A stretch of DNA of 57,471 nucleotides from Candidatus Zixiibacteriota bacterium (GTDB lineage Bacteria; Zixibacteria; MSB-5A5; UM-FILTER-46-8). This document shows positions 35,713 through 43,219 of the stretch, one piece after another. Under the pieces are notes generated by a model, which saw nothing but the letters and a program-made list of their open reading frames with translations, made no database searches and had not been told where the DNA came from. Positions within the stretch are counted from its first letter, which is position 1; every line of letters starts with the position of its first letter. The DNA lies in assembly GCA_026983835.1 (NCBI GenBank), contig JALSTH010000057.1:1-57471 (forward strand), written 5' to 3'. Both the position numbers and the translations under genes were made by a program.

Positions 35713-35740
35713 TAAGGGCGGACATACCGGTCCGCCCTTA
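35713..35740. terminator. GGGCGG-type hairpin between converging genes
   Basis: Perfect 11-bp stem TAAGGGCGGAC/GTCCGCCCTTA with a 6-base loop; serves either direction. Like the hairpins at 9597 and 49198. Confidence 0.7.
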
Positions 35741-35763
35741 TGAGAATTAGGGAAAATAAATCT

Positions 35764-36822
35764 CTATTTTAGCAAAGTCATTCTCTTGGTGAAGACTTTA
35801 TCGCCGGCGGTTAATTTGTAGAAATAAATCCCACTGGAGTAATCGCCGGCATCCCAAAAGACCGTATGCGTCCCAGCTTCGACATTACCGTTGACCAGCG
35901 TAGCCACCTTTTGTCCCATAATATTATAGACTTCCAAGGAAACTTTACTGGCTGTTGGAACATCAAAACTAATCGAAGTCTGCGCATTGAACGGATTCGG
36001 ATAGCTGTCGGTCAAAGTGTATTCGCTTGGGATTTCATTATTGTCTGTCCCGAAACCACCTTCGCAATACCATTCATTAACACCTGAATCGATACGACCC
36101 GTAGTTACCGTGAACGGAAAGCAGGATGAATCTAATATCACATTCGGATGATAGCCGCAATAGGCACAGTATTGATAAGTCCCCGCAGGCACATAAACGG
36201 GAACATCCTGCACCAGATGCGCATTTACATATTCATCCGGGTCCAACGGAATATTGTTAAAATGCCCTTGCTCGTAAAAGTGGTTGTTATACTCGGCACC
36301 ATACCAAACATCGGTTGTAATCGTTGTATCGCAAGGACTACCGATAGTGCCTGTCAGACCGAAACTGCCACCGGCAGGAACTTCCACCGGATCATCATCC
36401 GGCACTATCTCCACATCCGCCACACAGCCGGTTTGATCGAAGTAAAATGCCCCTATATCCGCAATGGTGCCATCGGGATCAAGCGGGGAGTTCGGATCGC
36501 CGGCATCTATGCAGGGAGACCCCTCCTGCAGATGATAATCGCCATTATCAGGATCAACAAACAGCGGATCGGCATCGATATTCCCCTCGCCTGACCATCC
36601 TCCCTGAATATCGGAATAAGTCGCATCTATAACGCTGTTGTCCAGATAAATCTCATTGCCATCTGGCGCGAAGTTAGCCCATAAAATTGTATTCACTACT
36701 ATTGCATTAGACGAATAGGAGTAAATCCCGCCACCATTACCATAAATACCATTGGCAGAATTTTCGCAATAAATCCCACCTCCGTCAGAATCAGCCGAGT
36801 TACTGCTGTATGTGGGCGCAGG
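35764..36822 (-). pseudogene. 5'-truncated secreted beta-helix protein with type IX sorting tail
   Basis: The minus-strand frame is open from 36822 to the stop at 35764 and encodes two GGGIYC turns, the conserved YSDIQGGWSGEGNIDADPLF and SPCIDAGDP segments, one VPAGGSF module and the sorting tail. It has no signal peptide and no good start: the first candidate is a GTG at 36696 inside the beta-helix, and a TAA lies just upstream of 36822. The missing part abuts the 3' end of the Lon-like gene, so the gene has lost its head. It is close to the 22940-25585 gene over the beta-helix end and the tail. If expressed at all it would lack export. Confidence 0.75.
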
Positions 36823-36842
36823 TTATATACCCGCCATTCTTA

Positions 36843-39284
36843 TTATTCTTTTGACTCCGAAATGGCGAATTTTTTGTACGCCTCCGCATATTTATCGAGC
36901 TTTTTCTCCACCAAGTGGAATAGGCTCCCCTCGGGATAACTGCCATCATCCTGTTGCACCCCGGCTTCCATTCCCATCAACAACCTTACCCCATCTTCGA
37001 TTGTCTCAGCCGCATAAATATGAAATTTGCCCTGCTCAACCGCTTCCACGACCTCGCCGCGAAGCATCAAATCCTCCACATTCGATTTTGGTATAACCAC
37101 CCCTTGAGTACCCGTCAATCCCCTCGAACGGCAAACCTCGAAAAATCCCTCTATTTTATGGTTGACACCGCCAATAGCCTGAATTACGCCGTTTTGATTG
37201 ACACTCCCGGTTACCGCTAAATCCTGCCGTATCGGAACATCGGCAAGTGCGGACAAAATGGCATAAATTTCGGTGGATGATGCGCTGTCTCCATCCACCC
37301 CGCCATAAGATTGTTCGAAACATAAACTTGCGTTCATCGACAAAGGTCTGTTTTGGGCGAATTTGCTCCGTAGATAACCGCTGATAATCAAAACGCCTTT
37401 ACTATGCGTGGCTCCCGATAGTTGGGCTTCCTTTTCGATATTTATTATCCCCTTAGTCCCGACAGAAGTTCGAGCGGTAATACGGGTCGGTTTTCCGAAG
37501 GAATAATCTCCTATTTGATAGACGGATAACCCGTTAATCTGACCTACCGCGGAACCCTCTGTATCAATAAGGATTATCCCCTCATCGATTGCTTCGCCTA
37601 TTTTATCCTCCAACATCGATACCCGCCGTCTCCACTCATCGATAGCTTTATCGATATGTTTTTCGGTGACGGTATCGCTGTTATCCTTTTGCGCCCAATA
37701 GCTTGCCTCCCGCATCACATCCGCAATCAAATTGAACCGAGTCGATAATTTACTTTTCCGCCCCGCCAAGCGTGCGCCATATTCCACCAAACCAGCCACC
37801 CCGTCCCTGCTGAATGGCAGCAACTTATGTTCCTCCACCATCTTACGGGCAAAGGCATTGTATTTGGCGATGTTATCGTCAGTGCGTTTAATAACCGTAT
37901 CGAAATCCGCCTTGACTTTGAATATCTTTTTGAAATCCGGGTCGAGACGATACAGGAGATAATATATCTCCGGCATTCCAATCAACACAACCTTGAGATT
38001 AAGCTCGACCGGTTCGGGCTTCATAGCGCTGCTACTGAACATAAAAATCGGATCGTATGCTTGAATCTCCAACTTGCCGGAACGCAAAGTTCTTTTTAAT
38101 CCCTGCCAAACGCCCGGCTCAATTAAAACATCCATCGCATCCAACACCAAATACCCACCATTGGCTCGATGCAATGCTCCCGCCTTGATACGGGTAAAAT
38201 CGGTTCGCCAAAACCCATGACGATCGACCACCCGTTCGATTGAACCGAAGATATTCTTGTAGTTGGGGTTAACCTCAGTGATAATCGGTTTGTTTTTACT
38301 TTTGCCGTTATCGACCAAGAGATTTACCGAATACTCCAAAAAATGATCGGGGGTTTTGCGCGATCCGTCCGGGTTGGATTTTTCCTGAGATTCCTCCCCC
38401 CGTTGAAACCGTTCGAGATTATTGATTATGCTCTCCTTGACATCGGCCAGATATCTGTCCAACTTCTCCACCTTAAATTGGGACTTGATGGATTCTATTA
38501 CATCCGAAACGACAGGGCTGATGGCATCTATATGCAGTTTTTCCAACCTTTCGTTAAGTGCTTCTTGATTATCACGGGTCTGCTTGAATATCTGCACCAT
38601 TTCATCGGAAAGCTCATCATAAACAGCTTTGAGCTCCTCGAACCTCTCCTTCGGGAATTCTCCCGCTTCGGTTTTGGCTTCCAAGTCCGCAAGGGGGGTC
38701 GGCTTGCCGCCGATTATGGGATTTACATCGGGACGCAAAACCGTCCCCATCTGGATTTGGGTCATTGCAAACCCCTTATCCTTTACCCTTTTCTCGAAAT
38801 TTCGGATAAGCTCCTTTTGTTTTTCCTCGAATTCCTCAATTATACTTTTCCGCCTGGCACGAAGTTCGTCCGATTCGATTACCCCTGGGATAGTCTCGCG
38901 CAGATGTTCGATCAGCCGTTTCATCTCGTTGCGGAATTTACTCCCCCATCCGGCGGGAAAATACAAAACGATAGGTCTGTCGGGATTATCGAAATTATGC
39001 ACATAGCAAATATCGTCGGGAATATCTCCATCCCCCAATCCTAACTCTTCAAGCATCCTTTTTATGGTTGTGGTTCTGCCGGTTCCAATATATCCAACCA
39101 CGAAAACATTATAGCCGGGTTGTTCGATTTCTATCCCAAGCTTTATGGCCGCCAAAGCCCTTTCTTGACCTATAATCTCGCCGCTGGGTTCGATCTCTTC
39201 GGTGGAGCAGATTTTTGTATTATCATAATCGCAACGCCATCTAAGGTCTTGGATCGGAATTTCATAATTAGGTAGTTCTTTCAT
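36843..39284 (-). CDS. Lon-like AAA protease (AAA_32 type)
   Basis: An 813-residue ATPase-protease different from classical Lon. A P-loop-like GYIGTGRTT (64-72) has Arg in place of the Lys, as I recall for this family. A long coiled-coil insert (about 120-230) precedes the second part of the ATPase (GGYLVLDAMDVLIEPGVW). The C-terminal Lon protease domain has Ser667 (DGDSASS) and Lys710 (VNHKIEG), the same 43-residue spacing as in LonA. The ATG has AGGAG six bases upstream. No membrane helix is seen, so it is not archaeal membrane LonB. Function is probably quality control; substrates unknown. Confidence 0.9.
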   Translation of the reverse strand: MKELPNYEIPIQDLRWRCDYDNTKICSTEEIEPSGEIIGQERALAAIKLGIEIEQPGYNVFVVGYIGTGRTTTIKRMLEELGLGDGDIPDDICYVHNFDNPDRPIVLYFPAGWGSKFRNEMKRLIEHLRETIPGVIESDELRARRKSIIEEFEEKQKELIRNFEKRVKDKGFAMTQIQMGTVLRPDVNPIIGGKPTPLADLEAKTEAGEFPKERFEELKAVYDELSDEMVQIFKQTRDNQEALNERLEKLHIDAISPVVSDVIESIKSQFKVEKLDRYLADVKESIINNLERFQRGEESQEKSNPDGSRKTPDHFLEYSVNLLVDNGKSKNKPIITEVNPNYKNIFGSIERVVDRHGFWRTDFTRIKAGALHRANGGYLVLDAMDVLIEPGVWQGLKRTLRSGKLEIQAYDPIFMFSSSAMKPEPVELNLKVVLIGMPEIYYLLYRLDPDFKKIFKVKADFDTVIKRTDDNIAKYNAFARKMVEEHKLLPFSRDGVAGLVEYGARLAGRKSKLSTRFNLIADVMREASYWAQKDNSDTVTEKHIDKAIDEWRRRVSMLEDKIGEAIDEGIILIDTEGSAVGQINGLSVYQIGDYSFGKPTRITARTSVGTKGIINIEKEAQLSGATHSKGVLIISGYLRSKFAQNRPLSMNASLCFEQSYGGVDGDSASSTEIYAILSALADVPIRQDLAVTGSVNQNGVIQAIGGVNHKIEGFFEVCRSRGLTGTQGVVIPKSNVEDLMLRGEVVEAVEQGKFHIYAAETIEDGVRLLMGMEAGVQQDDGSYPEGSLFHLVEKKLDKYAEAYKKFAISESKE

Positions 39285-39498
39285 CTTTTTCTCCTGATTA
39301 TACTATAATTTACCGATAATAAATTACGATATTACAGGATAAAAAAAAACACTTTTTTAATTAAATCATTAGTTATTCTTTCAATAAATAAAGTATCCGT
39401 ATGACAAAAGCGGGATTACAACGAAAATGACACTATGAATTTTATGAACATAATATGAGTTTCAATAAATCGTCCTAAAACAAAATTGAAAGTTAAGC

Positions 39499-39526
39499 TT
39501 GTCATCGGGGATTTTTTCCCTATATT
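39499..39526 (+). promoter_or_regulatory. Predicted promoter of mnmG
   Basis: TTGTCA (39499-39504), a 16-base spacer and TATATT (39521-39526) lie 53 bases before the ATG. Confidence 0.6.
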
Positions 39527-39579
39527 AAACCTGCCCATAAATATAAACCATAGGAATATATTACAATAACAGTAAAGTA

Positions 39580-41460
39580 ATGAGAAATTATGAGGTAATA
39601 ATAGTTGGTGGAGGACATTCCGGCTGTGAAGCAGCGTATGTGTCTGCCAAAATGGCAGGGAAGGTGTTGCTGTTGACTGGGGGTGCTGACTCTTTAGGAA
39701 GAATGTCCTGTAATCCTGCTGTCGGGGGGCTGGCAAAAGGACAAATAGTCAAGGAAATAGATGCTTTGGGCGGGATTATGGGGACTGTAGCGGATAAATC
39801 AGGAATACAATTCCGTTTATTGAATCGCTCCAAAGGACCTGCTGTCCGCTCAACCCGGATTCAATGCGATCGAAAACTATACGAAACCAATATGAGTAAG
39901 GCATTATCGGAAATCGAGAATATCGATATTGCCGAGAAAATGGTTACGGGAATAATTGTTAGGAATGGAAGGGCGGTTGGGGTCAAATGTGATGGTGGGG
40001 AAATAATTTATGGAAGGACGGTTATACTCGCAACGGGAACTTTCCTAAATGGGCTTATTCATATTGGGATGAAATCTTACCCCGCGGGCCGCTATAATGA
40101 AAAGCCAGCCATCGGATTAACCGAAAATCTCAAAAGTTATGGCATAAAAGCGGGTCGTTTGAAGACAGGCACCCCTCCGAGAATAGATGGGAAATCGATA
40201 GATTTCGATAAATGTATTATCCAAAAAGGTGAATATCCTCCGCCGCATTTTTCAAAGGTGGTAGATGTTAAAGGGAAAGTGCAACTACCCTGCTATCTAA
40301 CTTATACAAATGAAAGAACTCACAGGATAATCAGAGGTGGACTTGATAGATCGCCCCTATTTAGAGGGGTTATAGAGGGCGTTGGTCCGCGTTATTGTCC
40401 ATCGATTGAGGATAAGGTGGTGCGATTTCCGGACAAAGTAAGGCATCAACTTTTCCTCGAGCCTGAGGGTTTGGATACCGATGAGATATATATCAATGGG
40501 TTTTCTTCAAGTCTTCCGGAAGATATTCAATATGAATCGATGAAGACCATTCCGGGTTTGGAAAATGTAAAGATGAATCGTCCGGGATATGCCATTGAAT
40601 ATGATTATTTCCCCTCATCGCAGATAAAACCGACAATGGAATCCAAAATTATCGAGAATCTATATTTTGCTGGTCAGATAAATGGGACTTCCGGATACGA
40701 AGAAGCTGCTGCTCAGGGATTGATGGCGGGGATAAATGCGATCTTAAAACTGCGTGGCGAGCCGCCATTTGTATTGAAGCGATCGGAGTCATATATTGGT
40801 GTTTTAATCGATGACTTGACCAGATTGGATATCGACGAACCTTACCGTATGTTTACCTCGCGTGCCGAATATCGCCTGCTTTTGCGTGAGGACAATGCGA
40901 GGGAAAGGCTTTCCGGATATGCATTCCAACTTGGTTTGATATCTAAAGACGAGTACGACAAGACGAGGAATTCCCAAAAGCGGATTGAAAGGATGATAAA
41001 TAGACTAAAAGGGATATTTGTATTACCCGCGAAAATATCGAAGGTTGAAAAAGTGCGCAAAGACAGAGAAAACAAACTTTCCCTTTACTATGCGTTAAAA
41101 ATACCCGGCATATACGAAAAGGATATTTCGAAAATAGATAAGGAATTCGCCAAACTACCATTAGAGATGAGAAAGAAGGTTGAGACGGAGATAAAATACA
41201 GCGGATATATTAAAAGGGAATTAAGGGAGATTGAGAAATTCTCAAAAATCGAAGAGATGAGACTTGACACAAACATAGATTATAGGGAAATAACCGGATT
41301 GAAAGCGGAAGCTATAGAAAAATTAAATAAATTCAAGCCATACACATTAGGACAAGGCTCTCGGATTGCCGGCGTATCCCCCGGGGACCTCTCGGTGCTA
41401 TTGGTTTATTTAAGGCGGAGGCGCGAGGACGACAAAATGTTCCCCGTGAAACAATCGTAA
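39580..41460 (+). CDS. mnmG: MnmG (GidA), tRNA wobble-uridine modification enzyme
   Basis: A 626-residue FAD enzyme that, with MnmE, installs the 5-carboxymethylaminomethyl group on U34 of certain tRNAs. The FAD loop is VIIVGGGHSGCEAAYV; the signatures GRMSCNPAVGGLAKGQ, RLKTGTPPRID and AGQINGTSGYEEAAAQG, and the C-terminal helical domain ending near ISPGD-like AGVSPGDLSVLL are in place. Length is normal. Its last codons lie inside the first parS-like site. MnmG often neighbours rsmG, parA and parB near the origin, but here lysS follows instead. Confidence 0.98.
   Translation: MRNYEVIIVGGGHSGCEAAYVSAKMAGKVLLLTGGADSLGRMSCNPAVGGLAKGQIVKEIDALGGIMGTVADKSGIQFRLLNRSKGPAVRSTRIQCDRKLYETNMSKALSEIENIDIAEKMVTGIIVRNGRAVGVKCDGGEIIYGRTVILATGTFLNGLIHIGMKSYPAGRYNEKPAIGLTENLKSYGIKAGRLKTGTPPRIDGKSIDFDKCIIQKGEYPPPHFSKVVDVKGKVQLPCYLTYTNERTHRIIRGGLDRSPLFRGVIEGVGPRYCPSIEDKVVRFPDKVRHQLFLEPEGLDTDEIYINGFSSSLPEDIQYESMKTIPGLENVKMNRPGYAIEYDYFPSSQIKPTMESKIIENLYFAGQINGTSGYEEAAAQGLMAGINAILKLRGEPPFVLKRSESYIGVLIDDLTRLDIDEPYRMFTSRAEYRLLLREDNARERLSGYAFQLGLISKDEYDKTRNSQKRIERMINRLKGIFVLPAKISKVEKVRKDRENKLSLYYALKIPGIYEKDISKIDKEFAKLPLEMRKKVETEIKYSGYIKRELREIEKFSKIEEMRLDTNIDYREITGLKAEAIEKLNKFKPYTLGQGSRIAGVSPGDLSVLLVYLRRRREDDKMFPVKQS
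41438..41453. promoter_or_regulatory. parS-like site 1 (overlaps mnmG end)
   Basis: TGTTCCCCGTGAAACA differs from the consensus parS palindrome TGTTTCACGTGAAACA at two positions. It covers the last codons of mnmG. Confidence 0.5.
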
Positions 41461-41474
41461 TCCCTCCCCGAAAA

Positions 41475-41490
41475 TGTTTCCCGTGAAACA
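41475..41490. promoter_or_regulatory. parS-like site 2
   Basis: TGTTTCCCGTGAAACA differs from consensus parS at one position, within an 8-bp-arm inverted repeat (AATGTTTC/GAAACATT, 41473-41492). It would be a ParB-binding centromere site. Confidence 0.65.
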
Positions 41491-41599
41491 TTCCAACCCA
41501 ACTTGCCAACGGAACCAAAGAATTATATAATAATATGGCAATAATACAGATATACAATAACCGTCTTTCGCTACTATCACAAACTGTATAAAGAGATGC

Positions 41600-41629
41600 T
41601 TGACATCCTGTGAAAATCTATTATATATT
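41600..41629 (+). promoter_or_regulatory. Predicted promoter of lysS
   Basis: TTGACA (41600-41605), an 18-base spacer and TATATT (41624-41629), 30 bases before the ATG. Confidence 0.55.
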
Positions 41630-41658
41630 CCCCCAAAATAATAACAAAAGGAGTTATA

Positions 41659-43128
41659 ATGTCCGAACGACCGGAAATCATCCAAGCGAGATACGATAAA
41701 TTATCCAAACTTCAAGAGCTGAATATAACCGCTTTCGCATATAAATTCCATCGCACTCACCTTTCAGCCGAGATAAAGGACAAATACACGGAATTGGAAG
41801 GTTCGGGCGAAAAAGTGCGGGTTGCCGGCAGGTTGATGGCGATTCGCGGCCATGGCAAATCTTCATTCGGGCATATCTGGGACAACGACGGGAAAATCCA
41901 ATTTTACATTAAATATGATATTGTCGGCGAAGAGCAATACAACTTTTTCAAAAAACTTCTGGATATCGGCGACATAATCGGTATCGAAGGCGAAGTTTTC
42001 AAAACCAAGACCGGCGAAATAACCGTTAAAGTCGAGAAAATAGAGATACTGAGCAAATCGCTTTTGCCTCTACCCGAAAAATGGCATGGCTTGGTGGACA
42101 AGGAAGCCCGTTATCGCCAGCGCTACCTCGATTTAATCAGCAACCCGAAGGTCAAGGAAATTTTTATCAAACGGACTAAAATGTATAAGGCGTTCAGGGC
42201 TTTCCTTGATTCGCAAGGCTTTCTGGAAGTGGAAACCCCTATCCTGCAACCTATCTACGGCGGCGCTTTCGCCAAACCGTTCCAAACCCACCTGAACGCT
42301 CTCGACCTACGAATGTATCTCCGTATCGCCGATGAACTTTACCTCAAACGCCTTATCATCGGCGGGTTCGAGAAAGTTTATGAGATTTGTAAAGATTTCC
42401 GCAACGAAGGGGTCGATCGCCTTCACAATCCCGAGTTCACTCAGATTGAGCTTTATTCCGCTTACTGGGATTATCGCGATATGATGGATTTCACCGAGCG
42501 GATGCTGGAATTTGTCGCCGGTGAAGTTTGCGGGACGACCGAGATAGAATATGAGGGCAGGGCTATTTCTTTCAAGGCTCCGTTTAAGCGGGTAAGTATG
42601 TTGGAGGTGACAGCGGAGAAAACCGGCGTCGATTTCAGGGGGATGGATTATGCGGAGGCTAAAAAATATGCCGAATCGCTTGGGGTGGATGTCGGCGGAA
42701 AGCGGAATTGGGGGCAGGTTGTGGAGGAGGTCTTTTCTGAGCTGGTTCAAGCGGATTTGGTTCAACCGACTTTCATTACCGATTTCCCGGCGGATATTTC
42801 CCCTTTGGCGAAGCCTCATCGCGATAAACCGGGACTTTCGGAGCGTTTCGAGGGGTATATTGCGGGCGAGGAGGTTTTCAATGCTTTCTCGGAACTGAAC
42901 GATCCGATTATTCAAAGGGAGAAATTCGCCGAATTGCAGAAGCTCCGCCGGTTGGGGGATGAGGAAGCGCCGCCTATCGATGAGGATTTCCTTACGGCGA
43001 TGGAATATGGGATGCCGCCGACTGCGGGTTTGGGGTGTGGTTTGGATCGACTGATAATGATTTTGACCGACTCTCATTCCATCCGCGAGGTAATCTTCTT
43101 CCCCCTGATGAAACCGGAAGAGAAATAA
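41659..43128 (+). CDS. lysS: Lysyl-tRNA synthetase, class II
   Basis: A 489-residue class II enzyme that charges tRNA-Lys, whose gene lies at 12564. The N-terminal OB-fold binds the anticodon (VRVAGRLMAIRGHGKSSFGHIWD). Motif 1 is around FLEVETPILQPIYGGAFAKPF, motif 2 YEICKDFRNEGVDRLHNPEFTQ and motif 3 GLGCGLDRLIMILTD. AAGGAG precedes the ATG by five bases. No T-box leader is seen. It converges on the type III R-M genes with no clear terminator between. Confidence 0.98.
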   Translation: MSERPEIIQARYDKLSKLQELNITAFAYKFHRTHLSAEIKDKYTELEGSGEKVRVAGRLMAIRGHGKSSFGHIWDNDGKIQFYIKYDIVGEEQYNFFKKLLDIGDIIGIEGEVFKTKTGEITVKVEKIEILSKSLLPLPEKWHGLVDKEARYRQRYLDLISNPKVKEIFIKRTKMYKAFRAFLDSQGFLEVETPILQPIYGGAFAKPFQTHLNALDLRMYLRIADELYLKRLIIGGFEKVYEICKDFRNEGVDRLHNPEFTQIELYSAYWDYRDMMDFTERMLEFVAGEVCGTTEIEYEGRAISFKAPFKRVSMLEVTAEKTGVDFRGMDYAEAKKYAESLGVDVGGKRNWGQVVEEVFSELVQADLVQPTFITDFPADISPLAKPHRDKPGLSERFEGYIAGEEVFNAFSELNDPIIQREKFAELQKLRRLGDEEAPPIDEDFLTAMEYGMPPTAGLGCGLDRLIMILTDSHSIREVIFFPLMKPEEK

Positions 43129-43219
43129 CGCTGTTAATTAAGCAAAACAATATTTTATTATTGGAAAAATCGATAAATGAATTACCATTTTTTCTCTCGC
43201 GGAACGAAAAGATAATAGC

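Noticed and set aside
38343-39044. 233-codon ORF antisense to the Lon-like gene
   Set aside because: Shadow frame of a firmly assigned gene.
41491-41658. Possible T-box leader of lysS
   Set aside because: No T-box sequence or terminator/antiterminator pair is seen; the leader after the predicted promoter is too short.
42307-43077. 256-codon ORF antisense to lysS
   Set aside because: Shadow frame of lysS with no supporting start signal.
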